Assembly: GCF_001748365.1 (NCBI RefSeq)
Contig: NZ_BDHH01000023.1
Span: 16,334-69,946, forward strand
Direction of reading: 5' to 3'
DNA: 53,613 bases
From: Fusibacter sp. 3D3
GTDB lineage: Bacteria; Bacillota; Clostridia; Peptostreptococcales; Acidaminobacteraceae
How positions within the stretch are numbered: position 1 is the stretch's first letter; each line of letters starts with the position of its first letter. Under the pieces are notes generated by a model, which did not search any database, was not told where the DNA came from, and was given only the letters and a program-made list of their open reading frames with translations. A program made the translations under genes and the position numbers. Below are positions 34,713 through 44,564 of this stretch, piece by piece.

Positions 34713-35447
34713 TCATGCCATATGCCCCGTTCTTAAGCCTTCTAGCTCAGCTTCAGTCAGTTCTCTATAAGCCCCTTTATCAAGGGTTTCATCAAGCGAT
34801 AGCGTCCCCATTTTCATTCTTTTTAAAAAGAGGACATTCTTTTCAACCGCTTCGAACATACGCTTGACTTGATGAAATTTGCCTTCATAGATTACCAATT
34901 CAATTTCAGATTCGGACGCATTTGCCGATATAATATGAAGCTGCGCAGGCTTGCACCGATAGCCATCATCTATCGTGATGCCCTCTGCAAATTGCTTGAC
35001 ATCTAAATCAGTCACCTGAGCATCTATTTTCGCATAATAAAGCTTTGGCACATGTTTTTTGGGTGAAAGCAAATTATGGGCAAGATCGCCGTCATCGGTC
35101 AACAGCAATAAACCTTCTGTATCGATATCTAATCTGCCCACAGGGAAGACGTTATAAAAGTTGACATCCTCCTGAAGCAAATCAATTACCGTCTTATGCC
35201 GATTATCCTCTGTTGCAGATATGACGCCCTGTGGCTTATTCATCATCAAATAAATGTTTTTTTGATAACACACTTTGATGCCTTGGAAAAGCACTTCGTC
35301 TTCTGCCACATCAACTTTGATCTTACCGCTTTTTACCACATTGCCGTTCACTTTGACCTGTCCATATTTAAGCGCATCTCTCACTTCATTTCTCGATCCC
35401 TTCCCCATATTGGAGAGCAGTTTGTCGACTCTTACTTTTTCACCCAT
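34713..35447 (-). CDS. RsuA/RluB-family pseudouridine synthase
   Basis: An enzyme of about 244 residues with an N-terminal S4 domain (VRVDKLLSNMGKGSRNEVRD) and the RsuA catalytic domain. The catalytic Asp lies in PVGRLDIDTEGLLLLTDDG. Other marks are MNKPQGVISATED and EGKFHQVKRMFEAV. RsuA acts on U516 of 16S rRNA and RluB/E/F act on 23S rRNA; length and MNKPQG favour the RsuA side, but I do not fix it. GAGGAG precedes the ATG at 35447; the in-frame TTG at 35462 has no site. Confidence 0.9.
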   Translation of the reverse strand: MGEKVRVDKLLSNMGKGSRNEVRDALKYGQVKVNGNVVKSGKIKVDVAEDEVLFQGIKVCYQKNIYLMMNKPQGVISATEDNRHKTVIDLLQEDVNFYNVFPVGRLDIDTEGLLLLTDDGDLAHNLLSPKKHVPKLYYAKIDAQVTDLDVKQFAEGITIDDGYRCKPAQLHIISANASESEIELVIYEGKFHQVKRMFEAVEKNVLFLKRMKMGTLSLDETLDKGAYRELTEAELEGLRTGHMA

Positions 35448-35490
35448 TGTATTTCTCCTCAATTAAAATATTGTAACGTCCTTTACCGAT

Positions 35491-36918
35491 TTACATCATG
35501 CGCCATGAAATTGGATATAAATTTTTGATAAGATTTTCTTCTACTTTCACAAACCCGAGCGGATAACCGTCTGTGCAAAACAGACAAAATCCCTTTGACA
35601 AAGGCCCCGCTTCTGTCACCGCATCATAATCCAGTGTTTCGCCTTTAAGAAATTTTAGAACCTGAACAGAAGCGGCGGGCATATCAATGACATTTTTAAA
35701 ATCAGTCCTACAAATCCCCATTGCAAAAGCTTGGCTCGGTATAAATTTATCCCTTTTAATCTCGCCTAAAAGCCAGCCGTATCGCGCCACATGTAAGGCC
35801 TTCACTTTAACTTGTTGTTCTGGTAATAAGTAAATTTTATCGCGTTCTATACTAAAAGTGCCTTGAATGCTCTTATTCAAATATTGATCTGAAAAGACCT
35901 TAAAAGCATCTAGTGCATTATTCATAATGTCACCGATTGAGTTTGGAGAACGCTTTATTTTATCTGACTTCATTTTTCCATCCTGAATTGGATTCTTAAA
36001 AGTGACCTCATTTTCAGAGGTTTCAATAGACACCTCATGATCCTCTTCGCCTTGATAGAGCATTGCACCTATAAAATGTCCCTCACCTTTGAGCAAGTGA
36101 GGCCACAAATGTGCCACCCCATCCGTCACATCAAAAAAATCGGAATCGATCGCTTGCTTCTTAAACCCTTGATCTATCGCTTCTAAAAACAACAGTTGTG
36201 CTTCATTTTCAACCTCTGAAAAAGTACATGTGGAATAAACCAGTTTGGTATTCTCTTTTACCAGTTTAGGGACCACTTCTAATATGTCCCTCTGCATCTT
36301 CGCACAAGTTTCATTAGCATAGGCCTCCCATGCTTTTACAGCTTTATGGTCCTTCTTGAACATCCCCTCACCTGAACAGGGGGCGTCAATGAGTATGCGA
36401 TCAAAAAAATGAGGTAAAGCTTTAGCGATTGCATGTTGGTCCTCATTGAGAACCAACACATTTTTAACGCCATATTTCTCCACATTTCTCACGATGGCCT
36501 TGACGCGTTTATCATTGATATCATTGGTTACAAGTAATCCCGAATCTTGAGTATACGAAGCAATTTGAAGCGTTTTCCCACCAGGGGCGGCACAAAGATC
36601 TAATACCCGGTCTCCACATTCAGGTCTCAGCACAGTCACAGGTGACATTGCTGACGGTTCCTGAATGTAATAAAGTCCCGCGTAAAAAAGAGGGTGTTTG
36701 GTCACTGGATCTTCCTCTCGATAATAAAAGCCATCCTCTGTCCAAGGAACGGGCTCCAGCGGATAAGGAAAAATTTCAAGAAAAGCTTTCACTGAAATTT
36801 TGAGGGTATTGACCCTGAGCCCAGTATAGATCGGGCCTTCATAAGACGCCAAAAAAGCCTCGAATTCCGTGCCCATCCTTATTTTCATTCTCTCTAAAAA
36901 CGCAATTGGCAAATTCAT
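35491..36918 (-). CDS. RsmF-like rRNA (cytosine-5) methyltransferase
   Basis: A 475-residue NOP2/Sun-type enzyme. An N-terminal segment with YTGLRVNTLKIS precedes the SAM-binding block VLDLCAAPGGKTLQIA. The two cysteines of the mechanism are in DAPCSGEGMF and YSTCTFSEVENE. After about residue 290 come a linker and C-terminal domains like those of RsmF/YebU, ending near FVKVEENLIKNLYPISWRMM. The enzyme makes m5C in 16S rRNA. The rsuA-type gene lies 43 bp downstream, so the two may form an rRNA-modification operon. Confidence 0.9.
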   Translation of the reverse strand: MNLPIAFLERMKIRMGTEFEAFLASYEGPIYTGLRVNTLKISVKAFLEIFPYPLEPVPWTEDGFYYREEDPVTKHPLFYAGLYYIQEPSAMSPVTVLRPECGDRVLDLCAAPGGKTLQIASYTQDSGLLVTNDINDKRVKAIVRNVEKYGVKNVLVLNEDQHAIAKALPHFFDRILIDAPCSGEGMFKKDHKAVKAWEAYANETCAKMQRDILEVVPKLVKENTKLVYSTCTFSEVENEAQLLFLEAIDQGFKKQAIDSDFFDVTDGVAHLWPHLLKGEGHFIGAMLYQGEEDHEVSIETSENEVTFKNPIQDGKMKSDKIKRSPNSIGDIMNNALDAFKVFSDQYLNKSIQGTFSIERDKIYLLPEQQVKVKALHVARYGWLLGEIKRDKFIPSQAFAMGICRTDFKNVIDMPAASVQVLKFLKGETLDYDAVTEAGPLSKGFCLFCTDGYPLGFVKVEENLIKNLYPISWRMM

Positions 36919-37057
36919 ATATCTCTCTAATCCTTTTATTTTAGTCTAGCCATTTAACGGCATATGCTTTATAATATCATATATAGCAGGTGTTTTGTTT
37001 ATAAAAAATTGTAACCAAAATTTGCACTTAATCCATATATTAAAAGGAGTGATTACA

Positions 37058-37993
37058 GTGCCATTAGTAACGACAAAAGAAATGTTCAAAAAAGCCTATG
37101 AAGGCGGTTATGCAGTTGGTGCCTTTAACGTAAACAACATGGAAATTATCCAAGGTATCGTTAAAGCTGCTGCTGAAACAAAATCCCCATTGATTCTTCA
37201 GGTTTCTGCAGGTGCCCGCAAATACGCAAGCCCTGTTTACTTGAAAAAATTAGTTGAAGCTGCTTTAATCGAGCATCCAGAGCTTGATATCGCACTTCAT
37301 CTTGATCACGGTGAAGATTTTGAAATTTGTAAAGCATGTATTGATGATGGCTTTACATCTGTAATGGTAGATGGTTCTCATTTATCATTTGAAGGCAATA
37401 TTGAACTCACTAAAAAAGTAGTTGAATATGCTCATGCAAGAGGTGTTGTTGTTGAAGCTGAACTCGGAAGACTTGCTGGTATCGAAGATGCTGTAAGTGT
37501 ATCCGCTGAAGATGCAACTTATACGGATCCTAAACAAGCTGTTGAATTCGTTGAAAAAACAGGTTGTGACTCATTGGCAATTGCGATTGGAACAAGTCAT
37601 GGTGCATACAAATTCGCTGCTGATTCTGATCCACAATTAGACATCAAAAGATTAAAAGAAATCTCTGGATTGCTACCAGAATTTCCATTAGTTTTACATG
37701 GTGCTTCTTCTGTAATTCCTGAATACGTTGCAATGTGTAACGAATTTGGTGGTCAATTAGTAGATGCAAAGGGATGCCCTGAGCCACAACTTAGAGAAGC
37801 TGGCAAATACGGTATCTGTAAAATCAACATCGACTCTGATTTAAGACTTGCACTTACTGGAACAATCAGACAACAATTCGCGAAAGACCCAAGTAATTTT
37901 GACCCTAGAAAATACTTGGCACCTGCTAGAGAAGCAATCTACGGTATGGTTAAGCATAAAATGCTCAACGTATTAGGTTGCAATCAAAAATAA
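37058..37993 (+). CDS. fba: Class II fructose-bisphosphate aldolase
   Basis: A 311-residue zinc-dependent aldolase that splits fructose 1,6-bisphosphate into two triose phosphates. Metal and substrate blocks are ALHLDHGEDFE, VMVDGSHLSFEGN, VEAELGRLAGIED, AIGTSHGAYKF and VLHGASS. I chose GTG at 37058, because AAGGAG lies eight bases upstream; the longer frame from 36995 has none. TATAAT at 36970-36975 may be its -10, with a poor -35. It is a single gene with a strong terminator, on the plus strand. Confidence 0.94.
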   Translation: MPLVTTKEMFKKAYEGGYAVGAFNVNNMEIIQGIVKAAAETKSPLILQVSAGARKYASPVYLKKLVEAALIEHPELDIALHLDHGEDFEICKACIDDGFTSVMVDGSHLSFEGNIELTKKVVEYAHARGVVVEAELGRLAGIEDAVSVSAEDATYTDPKQAVEFVEKTGCDSLAIAIGTSHGAYKFAADSDPQLDIKRLKEISGLLPEFPLVLHGASSVIPEYVAMCNEFGGQLVDAKGCPEPQLREAGKYGICKINIDSDLRLALTGTIRQQFAKDPSNFDPRKYLAPAREAIYGMVKHKMLNVLGCNQK

Positions 37994-38008
37994 AAAAATG
38001 CTAATGTT

Positions 38009-38034
38009 AAAGGCCTTTAATTTTAAAGGCCTTT
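38009..38034 (+). terminator. Intrinsic terminator of fba
   Basis: AAAGGCCTTT occurs twice (38009-38018 and 38025-38034) and pairs across a six-base spacer. T-rich sequence follows, with TTTT then ATTTTTTT. Confidence 0.85.
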
Positions 38035-38049
38035 TCATTTTTTTGAATT

Positions 38050-38078
38050 ATCAAAGCATATACTCAGTCCGCTTCACT
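38050..38078. repeat. Dispersed intergenic repeat, copy 2
   Basis: The core TATACTCAGTCCGCTTC matches the copy at 13037-13065, with differences at only a few positions over 29 bp. It lies just after the fba terminator. Confidence 0.55.
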
Positions 38079-38148
38079 TCACAATATACTTCTCACTCAT
38101 CTCAATAAAGTGATTGACTCAATAATCACTCCTGCTAAAAAAGCGCCC

Positions 38149-38189
38149 CTTATGGTAAACCACAAATACAATGTGTTGTTTACCATAAG
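38149..38189 (-). terminator. Intrinsic terminator of the second peptide-transport operon
   Basis: A 12-bp stem CTTATGGTAAAC/GTTTACCATAAG (38149-38160 with 38178-38189) encloses a short ACA/TGT stem. In the minus direction it is followed by GGGGCGCTTTTTT. It lies just past the stop at 38228. Confidence 0.8.
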
Positions 38190-38227
38190 AGGCATCTTTC
38201 AATTATTTTTTTTACGCTATATTTAAG

Positions 38228-39040
38228 CTAGAGCTCTAAAATTTTCATGGTTTCCATCACATTTTCACCTGCATCTTGCGCCGCTCCCCATTGTTCTCTA
38301 TAATTTAAACATCTACAAATATAAGTTTTACCCTTTTCTTCAAAATCTGCTCTGTAATGGACGTGTCCCATGACAATATATTTCACTTGATCATGAAACA
38401 GTTCTCCATATTGACCACTCCCTAAAAAGCCATTAAAATAATCCCAGTTTTCTTTTGGAAGCGGTACAGTCATCCGCTGATGTGTCACCATATGTGTCAC
38501 AAAGATTACTTTTTTATCAGGATATCGACTCAACTGCATGGCCAACTTTTCATAAAATTCTAAAGTCTTCTCTTTGTCCGAAACATGCCATTTGATATAC
38601 TTCTTATCTTGCCATTGACGCTCAGATTGCTTTCCCAATAGATACTGGTCCAACGTGTACGCATCACTTCCATAACTATAATCGTACCACCCCACATCAC
38701 CAACGATGACATATTCATCATTTAATATATATGGGGCATCGCATAGGCAACTGTCATGTGCCTTAAGCTGTTCATAAATATCACTGGTATGAATCATGTC
38801 CTCATGTTCCAAATTCCAAAGATCATGATTTCCAGGAACAAAAAGACATTTACAAGGGGTATTCTGCTCTATATAGTCAATCACTTCCAAGCTCTTGACA
38901 TAGTCGTTAGAGATGTCCCCAGCAACAATTAAAACCTCAAGTTTTTTTTCGTGAATCACTTTTAGGAGGGCATCCTCAATCGTATCCCCTTCAATAAAAT
39001 TCACATCCACGTGTAAATCCGATATTATGCCTATAATCAT
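38228..39040 (-). CDS. Metallophosphoesterase (calcineurin-like)
   Basis: A 270-residue phosphoesterase with the complete metal set: ISDLHVD, VAGDISND, VPGNHDLWN, VTHMVTH and MGHVHYRAD. It resembles, without proof, a TIGR03729-type family found in Gram-positives. No signal peptide, so it acts in the cytoplasm. Substrate unknown. It is the last gene of the second peptide ABC operon, 17 bp after the OppF-like gene, and is followed by a terminator. Confidence 0.85.
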   Translation of the reverse strand: MIIGIISDLHVDVNFIEGDTIEDALLKVIHEKKLEVLIVAGDISNDYVKSLEVIDYIEQNTPCKCLFVPGNHDLWNLEHEDMIHTSDIYEQLKAHDSCLCDAPYILNDEYVIVGDVGWYDYSYGSDAYTLDQYLLGKQSERQWQDKKYIKWHVSDKEKTLEFYEKLAMQLSRYPDKKVIFVTHMVTHQRMTVPLPKENWDYFNGFLGSGQYGELFHDQVKYIVMGHVHYRADFEEKGKTYICRCLNYREQWGAAQDAGENVMETMKILEL

Positions 39041-39057
39041 TTCCCTTTTCTCCTTAT

Positions 39058-40029
39058 TTACTCTGAATACAAATGACAGCTTACAAAATGGCTCTCATAA
39101 ACAGCTTTATTAATTGGTTTTTGCATTTTGCATATGGTCTTGCCTTTAGGACACCTCCCATAAAAAGGACATCCGTCGGCGTTTAAAACCACTTCTCCGA
39201 TTTCGCCTAAACTTTGAACCTTTTCCTTTTTTTTATCCCCATAAACAGAGGGCATTGAAGCCATTAGCGATTGCGTATAAGGATGAAGTGGCTGATCAAA
39301 TATGGCATCCACAGTTGCAAACTCAACGATCTCACCCAGATACATTACCCCGATCCAATCACTCATATAGGCCACGACATTTAGATCATGAGAAATAAAC
39401 AGATAGGTTAAGGCGTACTTTTTTTGCAAGTCCTTCATTAGATTCAGCACTGACGACTGTACGGAAACATCTAGTGCAGACACCGGTTCATCCGCAATAA
39501 TGAGTTTGGGATTGAGCATCAAAGCACAAGCGATGCTCACCCTTTGTCTTTGACCTCCAGAGAGTTCATGCGGATATCGGTCATAATAGTGTTCGTCAAA
39601 CCCAACTTCTGACAAAATCTTTAGAACACGTGCTCTTCGCTCTGCCGCAGTGAGATCCTCATGAATTCTCAACGGTTCTTCTAAAAACCATCCAATGGTT
39701 TTTCTAGGATTCAGAACGCCAAATGGGTCTTGAAAAATCATCTGTATATTTCTTTTTATATTATTTTGAACCTGTCGCTCCCTTGTTTCCAAATTCTTAC
39801 CTTCAAATAGGATTTCCCCACGGCCCTTTTTAACCAATTGTGTGATGATTTTAGCAGTGGTCGACTTACCACAGCCAGACTCACCTACTAGACCAAAGGT
39901 TTCCCCTTTAGTAATATCAAATGATATATCCATAATGACACTTTTCTCACGCGTCTTCTGTAGCAATTTCTTTTTAGGCAATGGATAAGATTTACTCAAG
40001 TGTTTAACTTCAAGTATTTTTTCACACAT
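39058..40029 (-). CDS. Peptide ABC transporter ATPase, OppF-like (second system)
   Basis: A 323-residue ATPase. Motifs are [49 protein letters not shown] and ISHDLNVV, with a C-terminal Cys-rich extension (GCPFYGRCPKGKTIC). I place the start at the ATG at 40029, where TAATG overlaps the stop of the OppD-like gene and GGAG precedes it. The open frame runs up to 40071, which is less likely. Ligand class (di- or oligopeptide, muropeptide, nickel) cannot be set from sequence. Confidence 0.9.
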   Translation of the reverse strand: MCEKILEVKHLSKSYPLPKKKLLQKTREKSVIMDISFDITKGETFGLVGESGCGKSTTAKIITQLVKKGRGEILFEGKNLETRERQVQNNIKRNIQMIFQDPFGVLNPRKTIGWFLEEPLRIHEDLTAAERRARVLKILSEVGFDEHYYDRYPHELSGGQRQRVSIACALMLNPKLIIADEPVSALDVSVQSSVLNLMKDLQKKYALTYLFISHDLNVVAYMSDWIGVMYLGEIVEFATVDAIFDQPLHPYTQSLMASMPSVYGDKKKEKVQSLGEIGEVVLNADGCPFYGRCPKGKTICKMQKPINKAVYESHFVSCHLYSE

Positions 40030-41015
40030 TACAAGCTCTCCATTTCTGAGGCCATTTCTGGATAAAAACATCTCACATGATGTCCTTTGTCCAGCTCTCT
40101 TAATTCAGGCAGTTGCGCGCTACATTTTTCGGTCGCCTTTTCACAGCGTTCACAAAAAGGACAGCCCACTGGTCTATCTGACATATTGGGCACTCTTCCC
40201 GGAATGCTGTATAACCGTTCATGCCTTTTTTGGGGATTGGGAATAGATTTTAACAACCCTTTTGTATACGGATGATAAGGTGCATTTAATACCGCCATCA
40301 CATCGCCACTTTCCACTACATAACCCAGATACATCACCATCACTCTGTCACACATTTCTTTAATCACACCCAGATCATGTGAAATAAAGAGAATCGCTGT
40401 ATGGCTTTTCTGATTTAAAGCTCTCATCAGATTGAGAATTTGAGCTTGTATCGTCACATCCAGTGCAGTTGTGGGTTCATCCGCAATTAAGATACTTGGC
40501 TGGCAAACCATAGCCATGGCAATCATGATGCGTTGTATCATCCCGCCTGATAATTCATGCGGATAGGCATGATAAAGTGAGCTCACATTTTTAAGGCCCA
40601 CTTTTTCCATCATCTCTAAGGTCTCGTTCAGGGCTTCTTTTAATGATAAATCCGTATGCAGTTCATACATTTCAAGAATTTGTTTTCCAACAGTCATCAA
40701 GGGATTGAGTGAAGTCATCGGCTCTTGAAATATGATGGCAATCTCCTGCCCTCTAATTTTAGAAAGTGCCTTCACGTCCAGCCCATTAATATCACGACCC
40801 TTGAACTGAATATGATCCGCTTCAACGCTTGCGCCTGATGATAATAAGCCCAGTAAGGACATCACCGAAATACTTTTCCCACAACCAGACTCTCCCACGA
40901 TCCCCAAAACTTCATTTTCGTAGAGCTCATAAGACAATTTAGAAACTGCATTGATTTTCGTTTTTTTATGGATAAAGTCAATACTCATATTCTTGACTTC
41001 TAATATCTTTTTCAT
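40029..41015 (-). CDS. Peptide ABC transporter ATPase, OppD-like (second system)
   Basis: A 328-residue ATPase with [47 protein letters not shown] and ISHDLGV. The C-terminal extension has [15 protein letters not shown]. It overlaps the downstream OppF-like gene by one base. It follows the permease gene by nine bases. The sequence is clearly different from the first OppD at 22330-23319, so the two operons are not a recent duplication. Confidence 0.9.
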   Translation of the reverse strand: MKKILEVKNMSIDFIHKKTKINAVSKLSYELYENEVLGIVGESGCGKSISVMSLLGLLSSGASVEADHIQFKGRDINGLDVKALSKIRGQEIAIIFQEPMTSLNPLMTVGKQILEMYELHTDLSLKEALNETLEMMEKVGLKNVSSLYHAYPHELSGGMIQRIMIAMAMVCQPSILIADEPTTALDVTIQAQILNLMRALNQKSHTAILFISHDLGVIKEMCDRVMVMYLGYVVESGDVMAVLNAPYHPYTKGLLKSIPNPQKRHERLYSIPGRVPNMSDRPVGCPFCERCEKATEKCSAQLPELRELDKGHHVRCFYPEMASEMESL

Positions 41016-41024
41016 AACGTCACC

Positions 41025-41834
41025 TTACTTTCTAGGATCTCTTAAATCTCTAATGCCATCTCCGAGCAAATTAAAGCCCAACACGGCTAGTGTTATCATC
41101 ACGCCTGGAGCAAGTGCATAATAAGGCGCTTTGATTAAATATTTTTGTGACTCACTGAGCATCCTGCCCCAACTTGGATTTGGGGGTTGCACACCCAGTC
41201 CCAAATAACTTAGCCCTGCTTCTGACAATATCGCCGATGCCAATCCGATGGAACTGGCAACCACTAATGCAGACATAATATTCGGTAAAATATGCACAAA
41301 CATAATCCGAATAGAAGGGACCCCTATAGTCCTAGCCATATCCACATAGGTAAAGTTCTTGACTTGTAAAAAACCACTTCTTGTAATCCGCGCAAAATTA
41401 GGAATCGCCAATATGCCAAGCGCAACCATTGTATTGAATATCCCAACGCCAAAGACTGCAACAAAGAGCAGTGCAAACAATATTCCTGGAAATGCCATCA
41501 AAGCATCCATAAACCGCATTAAGACATCATCCACTCGTCCACCGACATAACCTGCAATACTGCCGATAATAACACCTATGCAAAGACCAATGCCAACTGA
41601 AATCAATCCCACATAAAAAGCCGTTTGTGACCCTTGCATAAGACGGCTAAATATATCGCGCCCAAAATGATCTGTTCCCATAAGGTGTTGTACACTTGGG
41701 GGTTGAAGCTTTTCAGCAAGGTTCATTTCGGTCACACTATAGGGCATATAGAAATAGCTTGTGACCATGAGTAAGAAAAGTGCCCCCACAATAAAAGCAC
41801 CTATATAAAAATTTAAAGACTTTTTCTTCTGCAT
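41025..41834 (-). CDS. Peptide ABC permease, OppC-like (second system)
   Basis: A permease of about 269 residues with six membrane helices. Motifs are MGTDHFGRDIFSRLMQGS, an EAA-like loop MARTIGVPSIRIMFVHILP, and LSYLGLGVQPPNPSWGRML. The frame opens at 41882 inside the OppB-like gene, but AAAGGTG lies before the ATG at 41834, which I prefer. It stands 16 bp after the OppB-like stop. Confidence 0.9.
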   Translation of the reverse strand: MQKKKSLNFYIGAFIVGALFLLMVTSYFYMPYSVTEMNLAEKLQPPSVQHLMGTDHFGRDIFSRLMQGSQTAFYVGLISVGIGLCIGVIIGSIAGYVGGRVDDVLMRFMDALMAFPGILFALLFVAVFGVGIFNTMVALGILAIPNFARITRSGFLQVKNFTYVDMARTIGVPSIRIMFVHILPNIMSALVVASSIGLASAILSEAGLSYLGLGVQPPNPSWGRMLSESQKYLIKAPYYALAPGVMITLAVLGFNLLGDGIRDLRDPRK

Positions 41835-41850
41835 CTCATTAAACACCTTT

Positions 41851-42798
41851 CTAAAGCGTCTCGATTTTGATTCTTGGATCAATCCAATGATAGATTAAAT
41901 CCACAAGAAAATTAATGCCAATAATAATGGTGGCAATATAGAGCACCATCCCCTGTACTAAAAAGTAATCCCTATTATTTATGGCCATCACGAGCAATCG
42001 CCCTATCCCTGGTATCGTGAAAACTTGTTCGATGATCAAACTCCCGCCAAGAACATCTGCGATCATCATGCCCATAATTGTAATGACTGGAATCAAAGCA
42101 TTTCTTAAGACATGCCTATACATGACACCCTTAAAAACAAACCCCTTTGCATAAGCTGTTCTCACATAATTGGCTTCAAGCTGTTCCACGATGGCATTTC
42201 TCAAATATCGAATCACAGTGGCAATTTTGGGAATTGCTATGGCTACCGCTGGAAAAAACAAGTACAACATGCCTTCTGTAAAATTATCATCCACAGAGAC
42301 ATACCTTCCTGGAATAAAAAGTCTAAGCGTGAGTCCAAAAAAATAAGTCATCATAATGCCCACCCAAAAGGAAGGCACCGCCATCCCAACTTGAGTGGCA
42401 ATAGAGGTCAATATTCCGATCAGTTTATTGTTATATTTTGCAATAAAAATACTGAGTGGCACTGCAATCATAATCGTCATTGAAAGCGATAAAATCGTAA
42501 GCATTGCAGTGACTTTTACACGATCCTTTATCAGCTTGGTCACGGGTTCATCAAACCTCAAGGACATCCCCAGATCACCCTTAATTGCCGAAATAACCCA
42601 ATTTTTATAGCGCACTATAAAAGGTTTGTCAAGTCCATGTTCTTGAATTAAGGCCTCTATCTGTTCTTGATCGGCTTCAATACCGAGTTTTGCTGTCACG
42701 GGGTCCCCCGGGATCAGTTCAAAGATACCAAAGGTCATAAAGGACACGATCACCAAGGTGATGATTGCTGACCCAGTTTTTTTTATGAGATAGCGCAT
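41851..42798 (-). CDS. Peptide ABC permease, OppB-like (second system)
   Basis: A permease of about 315 residues. It starts MRYLIKKTGSAIITLVIVS, a normal DppB/OppB N-terminus, with GAGGATG before the ATG at 42798; the frame opens further upstream at 42855. Motifs are ELIPGDPVTAKLG, RTAYAKGFVFKGVMYRHVLR and VEQVFTIPGIGRLL. Six helices. It follows the binding-protein gene by about 80 bp. Confidence 0.9.
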   Translation of the reverse strand: MRYLIKKTGSAIITLVIVSFMTFGIFELIPGDPVTAKLGIEADQEQIEALIQEHGLDKPFIVRYKNWVISAIKGDLGMSLRFDEPVTKLIKDRVKVTAMLTILSLSMTIMIAVPLSIFIAKYNNKLIGILTSIATQVGMAVPSFWVGIMMTYFFGLTLRLFIPGRYVSVDDNFTEGMLYLFFPAVAIAIPKIATVIRYLRNAIVEQLEANYVRTAYAKGFVFKGVMYRHVLRNALIPVITIMGMMIADVLGGSLIIEQVFTIPGIGRLLVMAINNRDYFLVQGMVLYIATIIIGINFLVDLIYHWIDPRIKIETL

Positions 42799-42879
42799 AA
42801 GATCATCCTCTTCTTTATAAATATTGGCAGTGGGGTGACCACTACCAACATTCACATCATTATTTTACTTAAGACACTT

Positions 42880-44439
42880 TTACTCGAAATACAGGTTCGA
42901 CAAATCTTGTACATAAATCGGATACAATTTATACCCTTTAAGATTGTGCTTCAAAGCGACAATAAAATCTGGATCCATGATATATACTGCTGGCACTTCT
43001 TCAGTGAGTATTTTTTGAGCCTCTTTGTACAGAAATGCCCGTTTATCTTCATCTGTTTCAGTTAAGGCTTCTGCAATAAGTTTGTCATAGGCTTCATTGC
43101 TGTAGTTCATAAAATTTCGATCATATTGGGATTCATATCTCACTAAAATATTATGTGGATCCAGTTTCCCTGTTAATCCAATAATCGTCATCTCATAATC
43201 TCTTCCTGCATAAACCTCTTCAAGCCACACACTCCATTCAATGGCTTCAATGGTCACATTGATGTTCACCGCTTTTAACTGTTCCGCAATGACTTCTGCT
43301 GTATTCACATGAAATTCGTAGTTAGAAGGCACTTTTATCGTGATATCAAAGCCATTTTCATACCCCGCTGCCTTGAGCAACGCTTTTGCTTTTTCAATAT
43401 CTATATTGTAGGTATTTTCTAACCCTTCTTGGTAGTAGTATGCCATTGCAGGTGACATATTGGAGCCTAATTTGGTTCCTTTGCCATCGGCTACTGCTTT
43501 GATGATCATATCTACATCGATGGCATAATTGATTGCTTTTCTAACATTCACATCATTTAAAGGCTTGACTTTATTATTCATGGACATCAATTGAACCATG
43601 TTTTGTTTGCCTTGAATGTAATAGAAATCATCCGTCAGCATTTCAATGTTTTCAGTGCCAAGGCGAGGATACATATCCACTTCACCTGCAAGAAGGCTCA
43701 TTAAAGCTGTACTGTTATCCGCAAAAATTCTAAATTCTACATTTTTAATTTTAGGAACCCCTTCGATCCAATACGCATCGAACTTTTCAAGAACAACTTT
43801 CTGACTAGGAATATATTCTACAAACTTGTAAGGGCCTGTTCCGATTGGGTGTTTATTGTGCTCTTCTTCGCCCATATCAGAGGGGATTACCGCCTTCGTA
43901 AGATTGATTATAAACCCTGAATTGACTTCCTTTAACGTAAATTCAATCGTTTTATCGTCTATGACATCAATCTCCACATTTTCAAATGCAGCGGATACAA
44001 TATCCTCGCGAACATCCCCTTTGATTCGCTTATAAGAATAAGCCACATCTTCAATGGTCACTTCTTTACCATTGTGAAATTTAATACCCTCTCTAAGAGT
44101 AAACGTATACTTGAGCCCTTCTTCTGAAACCTTATATTCACTGGAAACTGCAGGAATAAGCTTTCCTTCACTATCCGATTTCACTAAACCTTCAAATACA
44201 TTAAACATCATTTCATCAGTGCCTGATGCTGCTGCCAAATGCGGATCTAAATAATCCGGATCTTGTGGCACGGCCACCACAATGTGATCTTGAACCTGCA
44301 CAGGTGCTTCTTCTTGTACCTTCTCCTCTGCCAATTTTGTCTCTGGTGGTTGCACCTTATTTGCTTCTGAGGGCCCACACCCAGTAAATACAAGCATTGT
44401 TACCAGTGTTAAACCTAATGCTATTAAACTTCTCTTCAT
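42880..44439 (-). CDS. Peptide-binding lipoprotein, OppA/DppA-like (second system)
   Basis: A solute-binding lipoprotein of about 519 residues. The lipobox VFTGC follows the signal helix. A charged linker rich in Glu, Pro and Gln (about residues 25-50) precedes the SBP_bac_5 fold with FTLREGIKFHNGKEVTIEDV, HPIGTGPYKFVEY and VNVRKAINYAIDVDMI. I chose ATG at 44439, nine bases after GAGGAG, over ATG at 44445. Tandem 20-bp repeats lie just before the gene. In the operon order it follows the MBL-fold gene. Confidence 0.9.
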   Translation of the reverse strand: MKRSLIALGLTLVTMLVFTGCGPSEANKVQPPETKLAEEKVQEEAPVQVQDHIVVAVPQDPDYLDPHLAAASGTDEMMFNVFEGLVKSDSEGKLIPAVSSEYKVSEEGLKYTFTLREGIKFHNGKEVTIEDVAYSYKRIKGDVREDIVSAAFENVEIDVIDDKTIEFTLKEVNSGFIINLTKAVIPSDMGEEEHNKHPIGTGPYKFVEYIPSQKVVLEKFDAYWIEGVPKIKNVEFRIFADNSTALMSLLAGEVDMYPRLGTENIEMLTDDFYYIQGKQNMVQLMSMNNKVKPLNDVNVRKAINYAIDVDMIIKAVADGKGTKLGSNMSPAMAYYYQEGLENTYNIDIEKAKALLKAAGYENGFDITIKVPSNYEFHVNTAEVIAEQLKAVNINVTIEAIEWSVWLEEVYAGRDYEMTIIGLTGKLDPHNILVRYESQYDRNFMNYSNEAYDKLIAEALTETDEDKRAFLYKEAQKILTEEVPAVYIMDPDFIVALKHNLKGYKLYPIYVQDLSNLYFE

Positions 44440-44449
44440 AATCATCTGC

Positions 44450-44517
44450 TCCTCAACTTTCCTATACTTTCTTAAGCTTCCTAAACGTTCTTAAGCTTTC
44501 CTAAATGTGCCTAAACT
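44450..44517. repeat. Degenerate tandem repeats, about 20 bp, before the second binding-protein gene
   Basis: CCTAAA or CCTATA recurs at 44461, 44480, 44500 and 44510, within a unit like TTCTTAAGCTTCCTAAACG. In the minus reading the last copy grades into the GAGGAG ribosome binding site of the lipoprotein gene. Confidence 0.5.
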
Positions 44518-44564
44518 GCGCTTATAAATTTTATATAAAATCAACGACACTCACACATCATTGA

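Noticed and set aside
42112-42483. 123-codon plus-strand frame opposite the OppB-like gene
   Set aside because: Shadow of a membrane protein gene; His- and Asn-rich antisense composition and no ribosome site.
21338-44439. The two peptide ABC operons considered as a recent duplication
   Set aside because: Gene order is similar, but protein sequences differ throughout and the regulators are of different families (ArsR-like and RpiR).
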